From positions 1 through 49,862 of the forward strand of contig NZ_VRTT01000056.1 in NCBI RefSeq assembly GCF_008017805.1: 49,862 nucleotides of DNA, given 5' to 3'. Both the position numbers and the translations under genes were made by a program. The notes under the pieces are model-generated. The model searched no databases. It was not told where the DNA came from and saw only the letters and a program-made list of their open reading frames with translations. The stretch is from Paenibacillus sp. N3.4 (GTDB lineage: Bacteria > Bacillota > Bacilli > Paenibacillales > NBRC-103111). Of the stretch, positions 7,422 to 17,127 are shown in pieces (positions within the stretch are counted from its first letter, which is position 1; the number at the start of each line of letters is the position of its first letter).

Positions 7422-8318
7422 CTAATGAATATCTTTCTTTTTAAATCTTCCGCCTTTTACATCATGAATATTGCCGATGGCGAGAAAGGCTTTGGAATCC
7501 AGCTCGTCTACGATGGACTTCAACTTGGCTTCTTCCAGTCTTGTAATGACACTGAAAATAACCTTTTTGTCATCGCCCGTGAATGCGCCCTCTCCCTTGA
7601 GATACGTAACTCCGCGCCCTAAGCGAAAAGTAATCGCTTCGCCGATCTTTTCATACTCATCACTAATGATCCAAACGGATTTGGATTGATCCAAACCTTC
7701 AATCGTGATATCGATCATTTTGAAAGCAATGTAATAAGCAATAAGAGAATACATAGCATGATCCCAACCAAAGACAAAGCCAGCGCTGCCTAGGATGAAA
7801 AAGTTGAAAAACATGACGATTTCACCTACAGAAAAGGGTGACTTTTTACTGAATAAAATGGCAACAATTTCTGTGCCGTCAAGCGAGCCCCCAGAGCGTA
7901 TAACCAATCCTACACCGATGCCAAGAATGATTCCGCCAAATACAGCGGCTAACAGCGGATCGATGGTAATCGCTTGTACGGGATGAAGTAAAGAACTGCC
8001 GATTGACATTAGGATGACAGAAAATAAAGTAGATAGAGCGAAAGTTTTACCGATCTGTTTATACCCGAGCAATAAGAAAGGAAGATTTAACACAACAAGG
8101 AAAATACCGAGCGGAATGTGTGTTAAATGGGAAGCAATGATGGAAATCCCGACGACTCCGCCATCAATAATATTGTTAGGGACTAAGAATATCTCAAGAC
8201 CGACAGAAAATAATGCAGAACCAATAATCATAAATAAGATTCTACGTATAAATTTAAGGCGTGTTAGTTTCCGATGTTGTAACTGGACTTGTTCAGCTCT
8301 TGCAGCTTCGTTTGGCAT
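7422..8318 (-). CDS. YitT-family membrane protein (DUF161 + DUF2179)
   Basis: A 298-residue integral membrane protein. Five or six hydrophobic helices (about 25-200) include the family segments FLVPNNIIDGGVVGIS and IRSGGSLDGTEI, followed by a cytosolic DUF2179 domain (about 225-285) ending with the IHDVKGG motif. YitT proteins are widespread in Bacillales; transport is presumed and the biochemical role is not established. The start follows AAGAGG. The gene lies 28 bp downstream of the minus-strand gene at 8347-8730 and is probably cotranscribed with it. Confidence 0.9.
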   Translation of the reverse strand: MPNEAARAEQVQLQHRKLTRLKFIRRILFMIIGSALFSVGLEIFLVPNNIIDGGVVGISIIASHLTHIPLGIFLVVLNLPFLLLGYKQIGKTFALSTLFSVILMSIGSSLLHPVQAITIDPLLAAVFGGIILGIGVGLVIRSGGSLDGTEIVAILFSKKSPFSVGEIVMFFNFFILGSAGFVFGWDHAMYSLIAYYIAFKMIDITIEGLDQSKSVWIISDEYEKIGEAITFRLGRGVTYLKGEGAFTGDDKKVIFSVITRLEEAKLKSIVDELDSKAFLAIGNIHDVKGGRFKKKDIH

Positions 8319-8346
8319 TGAAAGGTTCCTCTTTTCCTCAATTCAT

Positions 8347-8730
8347 TCATTTGGCTACTTGTTTAAGAAAGCTATGAATGAGGCCTGTGTAATCCGAGGT
8401 GAATTTAAGGAAAGCTAACAGGATTTCTTTCAGACGCTGACAGACGCGTGATTGAATAAAAGTAATAAAGACCACGAACACCGTTATAAAGTATTCTTTA
8501 TGAAAATCATCATGCCAATGAATCATATTATGGCAATTTTGCAAAATTTCTCGAGTAGGCGGAGTTTCTTGAACAGTTAATACTTGTGTTGTATTGGACA
8601 CGACCAGTACTTCGTTATCATAAGAATTATGATATGAAATTGGTGGAGTTAGAGGAAATATGAACAAACCAAGAATGACCCATACCAGTATTGTCCACTT
8701 ATATTTTTGAGCAAAATGCTGCAGAGTCAT
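8347..8730 (-). CDS. Hypothetical two-helix membrane protein
   Basis: 127 residues, not recognised. Hydrophobic segments lie at about residues 12-30 and 80-97. Between them is a polar stretch with NTTQVLTVQETPPT and a His/Asp-rich patch (HWHDDFH), probably outside the membrane. The ATG is directly preceded by GGGGAGGG with almost no spacing, so the start is uncertain although no better one is visible. Its position just upstream of the YitT gene suggests an operon. A perfect inverted repeat in its leader (8743-8767) may regulate both. Confidence 0.55.
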   Translation of the reverse strand: MTLQHFAQKYKWTILVWVILGLFIFPLTPPISYHNSYDNEVLVVSNTTQVLTVQETPPTREILQNCHNMIHWHDDFHKEYFITVFVVFITFIQSRVCQRLKEILLAFLKFTSDYTGLIHSFLKQVAK

Positions 8731-8742
8731 CCCTCCCCATAG

Positions 8743-8767
8743 AATTCAAACCAAATTTGTTTGAATT
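8743..8767. promoter_or_regulatory. Perfect 9-bp inverted repeat in a divergent intergenic region
   Basis: AATTCAAAC (8743-8751) and GTTTGAATT (8759-8767) are separated by 7 bp. The site lies between two divergent genes and close to the start at 8730, which suits an operator. Confidence 0.45.
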
Positions 8768-8962
8768 GTAGCATTTCAAGCCAAACGAGTCAAACCTGCG
8801 CCTGTTTAAGGCAATTGTTAACCTTAAATGAATATTGCGTAGTGAAGATCCTGAAATGAAGGAAATTGTCAAACGCGCATTGAATTGTTCTTCAATAAAG
8901 TTCATTTCATCATCTTGTATCCGATCATTTCGGTCCAGCATCTTTGGGAGGAGTTTTCTGTC

Positions 8963-10878
8963 ATGAGGATCTCACTATATAAACAAATTTGGTTTCGTTA
9001 TGTCATAGCAGGGATGGTTTCATTATGCTTATTTATTAGCTTAACTCGTATGATCACCGTTGAAGGAGCCGACAATAATCCACGCTTCATTATGATGCGG
9101 TTAGAGGATATCGGACCTGGGGGTTACTACAGTACACTGGAGGGCATAGGTAAATTAAGAGCAACATTAGAGTATTTGCATCAGCAGCATGTTCAATTTA
9201 GTCTGGCCGTTATTCCCAGATGGAAGAATGTCATGACAGATGGTACGCTATACGATCGTTCTATCGACCAAATAGATGAACCTTATATCCAGGCCTTTAA
9301 TAAAGTTTTGCAAAATGCGGCACAGATGAGCGGTACTGTAGGGATGCATGGCTACACCCATCAGGTGGGAGACGAACGTCGCGAAGATGGACAGCAAGCC
9401 TCCGGTATTGGCAATGAATTCAATATTGCTGACCGACCGGAAACCACGACAACGACTTTTGCACAAAATCGTTTGGAAGAAGGCTATAAGAAATTCCGGA
9501 TAGCTGGTTTAACCCCGCATTTTTGGGAGGCTCCGCATTATCATACAAATCCGGAGCAGGACAACGTATTTCGCTCTTATTTTGGACTCCTTTATCAACC
9601 CAATACCGCACTCAATCCAAATCCGACAACAGCACAATATGAGAATATAGTGAACAAGGGCTATGGACATTCATCGCTTGGCAACGTTTTTGTCCCAACA
9701 ACGCTATCTTATATACCGAACGGCAAGGATGAGAAATTTATTCTGAATCAAATAGGCAAAATAGAACGGATTCATTCATTCTTTTATCACCCGTTTCTGG
9801 AATTTAATTATTTAAGTCCTGTTGTGGATGAAATGGGCAATGCCTTGATACGAGATGGCATACCTGAATATACGTACCCGGCTGAGAATAAAAGCATCCT
9901 GCAAAAGTTGATTGCTCAGATGCGTGTGAAGAACATGCCATTTTACTCGATCCATGATTATGTCCCCTTTACTCCTGCTGAGAGAATCACCGTAGGAACG
10001 TCGAAATCTGTTCTTGTCCAAATAGGTAATGTGACAGGAAGAGGGCAAAGTGACATTGTGAAGTGGGACAAAAAGAATGCCACAATGTCGGTCATTCAAG
10101 GCCAGTACAGGGAACTGCGTAATGAAGTCCAGCCTGTTCCTAAAGTTTGGGCATCCATTCCTTATGCAGAAGGATCTGCTTTTACACTTAATAGTATGGA
10201 TGATTCGAATAAACAAGGATTATGGATCGTCAGGCCGAATGGAAAGCTTGAAAGCTATACGTCGAATGGAAGCGATTTTGTAAAAAAACAGAGCTGGAAA
10301 ATTCCGAACAGCCGCTGGTATGATTTATATGAATTGCGTCAACCTAATGGGGACTGCGTGCTTGCAGGTCAATCTCAGGATCAAAGTCAGCTGCAGGGAC
10401 TTTATTTGCATAATGGTACCGTTTCACCCATCAAGCCTTATACGTTCAGGTCCACTTCATCGCGTGATTTGATCGTCAGAGATTTGCATAATAATCAAGG
10501 TCAGAGCTTGTTTTTGTTCAAAAATGATACTTCGCAAGGTGTCAATTTGAATTGGATAAGGCAAACTTGCAGTGGAAATTAAATAAGGTTACGCTAAATA
10601 TACCGGATGAGCTCGGTGGTTTGAAATTCGGCGATTTTAATGGTGACGGCAAGGAAGATATTTTGCGATGGGATTCGAAGAACTTGATGTACCGCGTTTA
10701 TCAGCAAACGTCTGATAATGAATATAAATTACTTTCTGTTTTTGGACCGTGGGGTAGAAGCAATGGCCGCTTAATGGTGGCTGATTTCGATGGAAATGGC
10801 AAATCTGACCTCGCTATGTACCAACCAGAGGAAGGGAATATCGATTTTGCATTATCCTATCAGAGTAATAATCCTTAA
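8963..10878 (+). pseudogene. DUF2334 deacetylase-like protein with FG-GAP repeats (frameshifted)
   Basis: The first frame runs 8963-10582 and the second continues to 10878. Restoring one base near 10541-10543 joins them into about 638 residues. The N-terminus has a membrane anchor or signal (about 12-32). A DUF2334 domain follows, a relative of NodB polysaccharide deacetylases, with RLEDIGPGGYY, GMHGYTHQ and FWEAPHYHT. The C-terminal half has FG-GAP/VCBS-like repeats with calcium-type loops DFNGDGKED and DFDGNGKSD, both in the shifted frame. An extracellular or wall-associated carbohydrate esterase is the best guess. The start at 8963 follows GGGAGGAG; an earlier in-frame ATG at 8885 lacks such a site. 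Whether the shift is real or a sequencing error is discussed in the findings. Confidence 0.82.
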
Positions 10879-10899
10879 GAACTTGGAGAGCGTAAACCT

Positions 10900-11571
10900 A
10901 TGAATCCCAAAAAAATAGCAGCAGATTTAGCCGTTGAAGGAATCAAGGACGGCATGATTATAGGGTTAGGTACGGGATCGACGGCGTTTTGGGCGATTCA
11001 GCGAATTGCTCAGCGCGTAAAAGATGGATTAAGTATTCGAGCCGTAGCCAGTTCCAAAAGCTCGGAGGAATTGGCTGCTGAGCTGGGTATACATTTGGTT
11101 TCCTTTGATAGTATCGATCAAATTGATCTTACGATTGATGGGGCTGACGAAGTAGACCGTGAATTGAACCTTACGAAAGGCGGGGGCGGTGCTTTGCTCA
11201 GAGAAAAGATACTAGCCTCCAATAGTAAGGAACTCGTCATCATTGTAGACGAATCCAAATTAGTTGAACGTCTCGGAGCTTTTCCGTTACCTGTGGAGAT
11301 CGTTCAGTTCGCTAATCATCTTACTTTACGGCATTTGCGTGAGTTTGGGTGTGAAGTAAGCATGCGTAAACGTGAGGGGGAACTCTTCGTTACAGACAAT
11401 GGGAATTTTATCGTGGATTGTCAATTTGGGCAGATCGATGATCCGGAACATCTTACACAGCAAATCAATATGATTCCGGGTGTAGTGGAAAACGGATTAT
11501 TTACGAAATTAACGAATACCGTCATAGTCGGGTATCAAGACGGTACCACTAAAGTTTTAAAAAGTTTATAA
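10900..11571 (+). CDS. rpiA: Ribose-5-phosphate isomerase A
   Basis: A 223-residue cytosolic enzyme interconverting ribose-5-phosphate and ribulose-5-phosphate in the non-oxidative pentose phosphate pathway. Signature segments are all present: GLGTGSTA near residue 22, the substrate/catalytic loops DGADEVD and KGGGGALLREK, and the C-terminal GVVENGLF. Length and motifs are normal. The ATG follows TTGGAGAG and lies 21 bp after the DUF2334/FG-GAP gene, so transcription may read through from there. No clear terminator was found downstream. Confidence 0.95.
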   Translation: MNPKKIAADLAVEGIKDGMIIGLGTGSTAFWAIQRIAQRVKDGLSIRAVASSKSSEELAAELGIHLVSFDSIDQIDLTIDGADEVDRELNLTKGGGGALLREKILASNSKELVIIVDESKLVERLGAFPLPVEIVQFANHLTLRHLREFGCEVSMRKREGELFVTDNGNFIVDCQFGQIDDPEHLTQQINMIPGVVENGLFTKLTNTVIVGYQDGTTKVLKSL

Positions 11572-12136
11572 TCCACAACATGTTCATGCTCAAAAACGCA
11601 AGCGGCGTAAGTCCAGAACCAAGATTTGACCATTTTTCCGGTTTCCTCGTATTCATCCCCGCTTATTGCCGAGAGGTAATTAAAGTAAAATATTAAACAA
11701 ATTATAATAAGATTTTAAATGTTAATTTAAATAGAGAGTATGTATACTTATATTACTTTCCTACGAAAAGAAAGCGTTTAACTTGTTGTTTTTCAACCTT
11801 AAAACAAGGAGGTTTTTCATAAGAAACTAAGCTGAGTCGAGTTGGTGCACGGGGACATATCAAAAAAATTTGCGCGGAATGATACATTTTGTATCAATTA
11901 ATGAGTCTGCCGTTTTGTCCTGTCAATTCTTCTAATACAATGCGGATGTTGGCGTCAACGATTGCTACAAGCAAGGCTAAGTATCGTTCATACAGCATTT
12001 GTGCGTTGCGGTCTGCTGTCTTTACGCCTCAGTTTATCAGTCCATCCACAATTTCTTTTCAGGTCATGTGATGACATCCCGAGTTAGAGGTATAGTCACG
12101 GCTGTGTACAAAAATTATTAAAAGGGAGGAACGAAA
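11572..12136. other. 565-bp region without a clear intact gene
   Basis: An AT-rich first half carries a catabolite-response-like sequence at 11769-11782 (AGAAAGCGTTTAAC, 11 of 14 positions of a common cre consensus). It also has a strong Shine-Dalgarno AAGGAGG (11806-11812) followed by CATAAGAAACTAAG but no start codon. One added G would give ATGAAGAAACTAAGC, the beginning of a typical signal peptide, but a stop follows at once. The second half holds a UGA-interrupted minus-strand frame (11894-12067) and a 7-bp hairpin TGATACA-TTT-TGTATCA (11880-11896). This may be the long leader of the GH95 gene plus remnants of lost genes. Confidence 0.5.
11894..12067 (-). pseudogene. Short reading frame interrupted by two UGA codons
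   Basis: From an ATG at 12067 the frame runs 57 codons to the stop at 11896-11894, with internal TGA at codons 3 and 13. Between and after them the peptide looks protein-like: KEIVDGLIN, then GVKTADRNAQMLYERY and a hydrophobic, helical stretch ending LTGQNGRLIN. If both TGA were TGG the product would read naturally with Trp at both places. No ribosome-binding site is evident and no family is recognised. It may be a decayed small gene or a fragment of a mobile gene. Confidence 0.3.
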
Positions 12137-14410
12137 ATGAAAAAAAGCAGGTTCTTGGCTGTTATTTTAGCAATTTCCATGATCTTTACAGTGTTTGCTG
12201 TTGGAATGCCGGCTTCTGCTAATGAGGTCATTAATTCCTCGACAACGAAAGCATCTAAGAATTTAAAATTATGGTATGACAAACCTGCGCCCGATAGTGA
12301 TGCTGGCTGGATCGATAATTCTATTCCAATGGGCAATGGCTATATGGGTGTAAATTTATTTGGAGGAACCGGCAAAGAGCGAATCCAAATCACTGAAAAC
12401 AGCACGCAAGATTCAAACAGCACGATTGGAGGGCTCAATAATTTTGCAGAAGCTTACATCGATTTCAATCATAATGGGGCCACCAATTATACAAGGGATT
12501 TGGTGTTAAATGAGGGGCTTGCCCATGTTCAGTATGACTACGATGGCGTTACATACAAGCGAGAGTTCTTCACCAGCAATCCCGACAAAGTCATGGCCGT
12601 CCGCTTAAGCGCATCCCAAGGGGGAAAACTGTCATTTACCCTTCGTCCTACCATTCCTTACCTTACTGCTTATCGCGAACAACCCGGGGACAACCGCGGA
12701 AAAAGCGGCACTGTACAAGCCAAGGGTGACACCATTACGCTTTCTGGCGTCATGGAATATTACAATCTCCAATTTGAAGGTCAGTTTAAGGTTATTCCTG
12801 ATGGCGGAACCATGCAGGCACAAAATGACCAACAAAACAACAATGGAACGATCACGGTATCGGGCGCGAACAGCGCAGTCATCCTGATTGCCGTGGGAAC
12901 CAACTATGAGTTTAACAGTCAGGTCGTTTCCGCCAGCAACAGATTGGATAAACTCAAGGGTTTCGCCCATCCCCATGCCAAAGTTACAAAGTATCTTGCT
13001 GACGCTTCGGCAAAATCCTATGATGAGCTTCTGGCTGCGCACCAAGCGGATTATCATGGGCTTTATGACAGGGTTAATTTTGATCTAGGAGCGGTGGAGC
13101 CTTCCATGACAACCGATAAGCTGGTGGATGCTTATCGCAACGGTGATAATAATCCATATCTGGAAGAGTTAATATTCCAATTCGGTCGTTATCTATTGAT
13201 ATGTTCTTCGAGAGATAATACACTGCCTCCCAATCTCCAGGGAATTTGGAATGTGTATCAAGATCCGCCATGGAGATCCGGCTATTGGCATAACGTCAAT
13301 CTCCAGATGAACTACTGGCTGGCGTTTTCCTCCAACATGCCTGAACTGTTTGAGTCTTATATAGATTACTACAACACATACCTTCCAAAACAACAGCAAT
13401 ATGCAACCCAATATATCAATCAGTACAATAAGTCTCAGCTCGACCCAGGCGGAGATAACGGATGGGCTATGGGCAACTCCACATGGCCGTATAATGGCGC
13501 TGGAAAGTCGTCCCATTCCGGGTTTGGCACAGGCGCGTGGACCACAATGCTCTTCTGGGATTACTATGACTTCACCCGGGATGAAAAACTTCTCAAAGAT
13601 GTCGTTTACCCAGCGATGTACGGCCAGGCCAACTTCCTATCAAGATTCGTACAAGATTATAACGGCAAGCTGTTGGCGAATCCGTCCTCTTCTCCGGAAA
13701 ACGCGAATAGCTTGCAGACCATTGGAACTACCTTTGATCAGCAGACTATCTATGAAAACCATCGAAATACGCTAAAAGCCGCAGAGATACTGGGTTATTC
13801 CAACAGCACTCTTGATAAACTGAAATCTCAGCTTCCTCTTCTTGATCCCATCATTGTCGGCAAATCGGGACAGATCAAGGAGTACCGTGAAGAAGAGTAC
13901 TATGGCGACTTAGGCGAATATAACCACCGTCATATCTCTCAATTGCTTGGTTTGTTTCCGGGCCAATTAATTAATACCTCAACTCCCGCCTGGCTTGACG
14001 CCGCGAAAGTATCGCTGACCGAGCGTGGTCCAGGCGGCACAGGATGGGCCGAAGCACAACGAATAGCCGCTTGGGCAAGAACGTTGGATGCAGAAAAAGC
14101 GTATTTCTATTACAATTATTTAATTAAGCGACACTCGATGCATAATCTGTTTAATAATCACAGAGATTCTTACACGACTAAATTGTTCCAGGTGGATGGA
14201 AACTTTGGCGCCACAGCGGGCGTTAGCGAAATGCTGTTGCAGAGCAATGAATATGTTATTGCACCGTTGCCTGCCTTGCCCGATAAATGGGCAAATGGCA
14301 GTTATCGAGGCTTGCTTGCAAGGGGCAATTTTGAAGTTTCGGCCAGCTGTCCGGAGGCCAGGCTGATCAATTTAAGATCCTTTCGAAATCAGGCGGCAAC
14401 GCCAAAGTAA
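12137..14410 (+). CDS. Secreted GH95 alpha-L-fucosidase-type glycoside hydrolase (N-terminal part, frameshifted)
   Basis: A 757-residue reading frame with a signal peptide (residues 1-28, cleavage after ASA), the GH95 N-terminal beta domain (about 42-290) and the (alpha/alpha)6 catalytic domain (about 310-690). Residues matching the known GH95 catalytic set are present: N386 and N388 in HNVNLQMNYW, E521 in SSPEN, and D687 in FQVDGNFG. GH95 enzymes act mainly as 1,2-alpha-L-fucosidases, some as galactosidases. Near 14349 one base, most simply a G in a TGG Trp codon, is missing. The frame then ends early at 14410, while the correct frame reads SGGQADQFKILSK and joins the downstream part. The repaired protein would have about 1,645 residues. 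The ATG follows GGGAGGA. Confidence 0.9.
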   Translation: MKKSRFLAVILAISMIFTVFAVGMPASANEVINSSTTKASKNLKLWYDKPAPDSDAGWIDNSIPMGNGYMGVNLFGGTGKERIQITENSTQDSNSTIGGLNNFAEAYIDFNHNGATNYTRDLVLNEGLAHVQYDYDGVTYKREFFTSNPDKVMAVRLSASQGGKLSFTLRPTIPYLTAYREQPGDNRGKSGTVQAKGDTITLSGVMEYYNLQFEGQFKVIPDGGTMQAQNDQQNNNGTITVSGANSAVILIAVGTNYEFNSQVVSASNRLDKLKGFAHPHAKVTKYLADASAKSYDELLAAHQADYHGLYDRVNFDLGAVEPSMTTDKLVDAYRNGDNNPYLEELIFQFGRYLLICSSRDNTLPPNLQGIWNVYQDPPWRSGYWHNVNLQMNYWLAFSSNMPELFESYIDYYNTYLPKQQQYATQYINQYNKSQLDPGGDNGWAMGNSTWPYNGAGKSSHSGFGTGAWTTMLFWDYYDFTRDEKLLKDVVYPAMYGQANFLSRFVQDYNGKLLANPSSSPENANSLQTIGTTFDQQTIYENHRNTLKAAEILGYSNSTLDKLKSQLPLLDPIIVGKSGQIKEYREEEYYGDLGEYNHRHISQLLGLFPGQLINTSTPAWLDAAKVSLTERGPGGTGWAEAQRIAAWARTLDAEKAYFYYNYLIKRHSMHNLFNNHRDSYTTKLFQVDGNFGATAGVSEMLLQSNEYVIAPLPALPDKWANGSYRGLLARGNFEVSASCPEARLINLRSFRNQAATPK

Positions 14411-14523
14411 GATACGCCGACATTAAAAACGCCGTCGTCAGAACCTCCGGCGGACGGAATGTAAGTTTCACCGTAGAAAATAGAGATCAGATCAGTTTTG
14501 AAACCACAAAGGGCGAAACTTAT

Positions 14524-17073
14524 ATGATCACCAGCATTCCGACCAGAACAAAAATAGCGCCTGCTACTACACTGAAGATTCAGAATAATTCAGCCGATGC
14601 ACTTACGCTCAACTGGACTGCCAGCAAAGATGCTTTATCCTACAATGTATACCGCGCAGTTGAAAGTGCGCCGGATTATGAGCTGATTGCTTCGAACGTG
14701 CAAGGTACATCCTTTACTTATCAGTCAGCCGATCTTAAGAAGGTGGATCAATGTACGTTCCGGGTCACAGCCGTAGCGGCCAACGGACGCGAAAGCGACG
14801 GAATAACAACCCTTATGCTGCAGCCCAATAAACCGGATAATGTCGCGAAGGGTATTACTAGCATTAAACCGCTTGCGCTAAATGAAAAGTCCATTACATT
14901 ACCTTCCGTTCCGGAGGGATTCACAATACGAATTAAGAGCTCGGATAATACGAGCATTATCCAAACTGACGGAACTATCGTTCCGCCAAATTTTAACACG
15001 ACTGTGAAACTCGTATTGGAAGTAACAAGAGCTTCCGACGGAACAACAGCGGTTACTGCTGCTATATCGGTAGTTGTTCCGGGAACAAGTCTGTTGTTTA
15101 CGATCACCACGCCTAACGGCTACACCACAATTTATGGAAACAGAATTTTACAATTGACGGCTGATCATCCATCGAACAATTCCGTAACTTGGTCAGTCTC
15201 CAACCAGGACGGCACATCTACAACCGATGCCGTAATCAATGCAAGAGGCCTTATGTACGCAACTAAAGAAGGCACCTATAAAGTATCGGCAACAACCAAA
15301 TCCAATGAGACGGCGGAAATTGTGGTTACTTTCACAAAAATGTCCTCATTGTCTAATTTAGCAGTAACAGGGAACGGCAGCGCATTTGGTTCGACAAGTG
15401 GAGGCTCCTATCCGCCTACGAATGTATTTGACGGTAAAACAACTACTTTCTTTGACCATAGTACAACTGTCCCTTATGTCGGTTGGGATTTTGGTGCAGG
15501 CAACGCCAAGGCTGTAAACTTTATCAGATTTTATCCAAGAACCAGTTTCGAAGCCAGGATGACAGGTGGGAAAATCCAAGGCTCGAATTCTGCGACGAGC
15601 GGATATGTCGATCTGTATACGTTCACAGCCTCCCCGCCTGCCGGGTGGAACTTTATTGCGCTGGATAACAAGACACCATATCGATATTATCGTTTCTTAG
15701 GCATAGACGGGTCACATGGAAACGTAGCCTTGCTTGAACTTTACGTCAATATCGACAGGACAGAGCTTGGCAATAGAATTGCAGAAGCTCAAGGGCTGCA
15801 CGAAGAAGATTATATCTCATCGACTTGGGATGCGCTGAAAACAGTATTGTCGGATGCTAGTAGCGTGAACGATAATGCTGCCTCAACACAAGCTCAAATC
15901 GATAATGCTGCAGCCAATTTGCTGTCGGCAGTTAGAGGATTAAAGCCGGATCAAGAAACGGCTTCCTATGTAGCAGCCGGAATCACGGAAATTGACGCGC
16001 CTGCTCAAGGTGAGACGGTCTTAACCTTACCGGATGTGCCTGACGGTTTTACGGTTGCGATCAAGAGCTCGGATCGTACGGATATCATCGGATTTGACGG
16101 AACCATTCATCCGCCGGACGCTGAAACCATCGTAAATGTCGTATTGGAAGTAACTAGACTTTCAGACCATTCCAAAGCAAGTACAGCAGCCCTTTCGGTG
16201 ACGATACCCGCTAAAAAGGAACAAGAACAGCAACCGCTCAAAGCGGTATTGAGCGGAGCCGAACATGTCAATGCCGGCGGTTCGTTCTACGTGACTTATG
16301 GATTGTCCAACGTAAAAGGTAGCATCTATGCACAGGATCTGACATTTACTTATGATCCAGCGAAAGTGGAATTTGTTGCTGCTGAATCTTTGAAAGTTGG
16401 ATTCCAAATTGTGAAACAAAAAGAAATGCCGGGTCATATTCGCATTCTCGCGGCGAGTCTTGGAGCAAGTCAAGCGGTAAATACCGATGGAAATTTACTA
16501 AAGTTGACATGGAAAGCCAAAGCGCTCACCGAATCGGCACAAACGGCAATTTCCTTATCCAGTGCGGTTGTTTCGGACGACAATGGTGTGGAAACTCAAC
16601 TCCAAGGCGTTTCTCACAACGTGTCAATCACATATGTGATTTCAGTTGATAAAACGGTATTGAACAACGCCATAAGCAACGCTCAAAGCATTCACGATTC
16701 AGCGGTAGAAGGCAGCGGCGACGGTCAATATCCTGCTGGGTCCAAGGGTGTGTTGCAATCGGCAATCGAAAGAGCGAAAGCGGTAGCCAATAATACGGCG
16801 GCTTCGAAGGAGGAAGTTAATACGGCCGTAACTGATTTGAATGCCGCGATATCGGCATTCACCGCTTCTATCATTACCAGGGTTCCGGGAGATCTGAACG
16901 GAGATAGTAAAGTCACGATCGGCGACTTGGCGATTGTGGCAAGGTATTATGGCACGTCAAGCGCGGATCCGGATTGGGATCTGTACAAATTTGCGGATCT
17001 GAATCACGACGGAAAGATCGACATTGAGGACCTGGCAATTGTAGCAAGAGTTATTCTCGAATCACTACAATAA
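14524..17073 (+). CDS. C-terminal part of the GH95 protein: FnIII, Ig-like, F5/8, FIVAR, cohesin and dockerin modules
   Basis: The open frame continues from about 14350, and 14524 is only the first in-frame ATG, so this is one gene with the preceding feature. Modules in order by nucleotide position: fibronectin-III-like (about 14560-14815), Ig-like repeat 1 (14850-15080), Big-like (15090-15340), F5/8 type C carbohydrate-binding-like (15346-15750), FIVAR 1 (15760-15945), Ig-like repeat 2 (15975-16210), cohesin-like (16225-16640), FIVAR 2 (16650-16870) and dockerin type I (16885-17070). Ig-like repeats 1 and 2 are clear duplicates (both have GFT-x-IKSSD and VVLEVTR or LVLEVTR). The dockerin has two calcium loops, DLNGDSKVTIGDL and DLNHDGKIDIEDL. 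A strong terminator follows. Cohesin and dockerin in one chain suggest assembly with similar proteins. Confidence 0.85.
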   Translation: MITSIPTRTKIAPATTLKIQNNSADALTLNWTASKDALSYNVYRAVESAPDYELIASNVQGTSFTYQSADLKKVDQCTFRVTAVAANGRESDGITTLMLQPNKPDNVAKGITSIKPLALNEKSITLPSVPEGFTIRIKSSDNTSIIQTDGTIVPPNFNTTVKLVLEVTRASDGTTAVTAAISVVVPGTSLLFTITTPNGYTTIYGNRILQLTADHPSNNSVTWSVSNQDGTSTTDAVINARGLMYATKEGTYKVSATTKSNETAEIVVTFTKMSSLSNLAVTGNGSAFGSTSGGSYPPTNVFDGKTTTFFDHSTTVPYVGWDFGAGNAKAVNFIRFYPRTSFEARMTGGKIQGSNSATSGYVDLYTFTASPPAGWNFIALDNKTPYRYYRFLGIDGSHGNVALLELYVNIDRTELGNRIAEAQGLHEEDYISSTWDALKTVLSDASSVNDNAASTQAQIDNAAANLLSAVRGLKPDQETASYVAAGITEIDAPAQGETVLTLPDVPDGFTVAIKSSDRTDIIGFDGTIHPPDAETIVNVVLEVTRLSDHSKASTAALSVTIPAKKEQEQQPLKAVLSGAEHVNAGGSFYVTYGLSNVKGSIYAQDLTFTYDPAKVEFVAAESLKVGFQIVKQKEMPGHIRILAASLGASQAVNTDGNLLKLTWKAKALTESAQTAISLSSAVVSDDNGVETQLQGVSHNVSITYVISVDKTVLNNAISNAQSIHDSAVEGSGDGQYPAGSKGVLQSAIERAKAVANNTAASKEEVNTAVTDLNAAISAFTASIITRVPGDLNGDSKVTIGDLAIVARYYGTSSADPDWDLYKFADLNHDGKIDIEDLAIVARVILESLQ

Positions 17074-17087
17074 TCGTTAAATAGACT

Positions 17088-17127
17088 GTAATTAAAGACA
17101 ACCGCTCGTGCGGTTGTCTTTAATTAC
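17088..17127 (+). terminator. Strong terminator after the GH95 gene
   Basis: A perfect 18-bp stem, GTAATTAAAGACAACCGC and its complement, around the loop TCGT. The A/T-rich base serves as the U-tract. Confidence 0.92.

Noticed and set aside
11834..12120. Insertion element between rpiA and GH95
   Set aside because: I found no terminal inverted repeats, target-site duplication or transposase.
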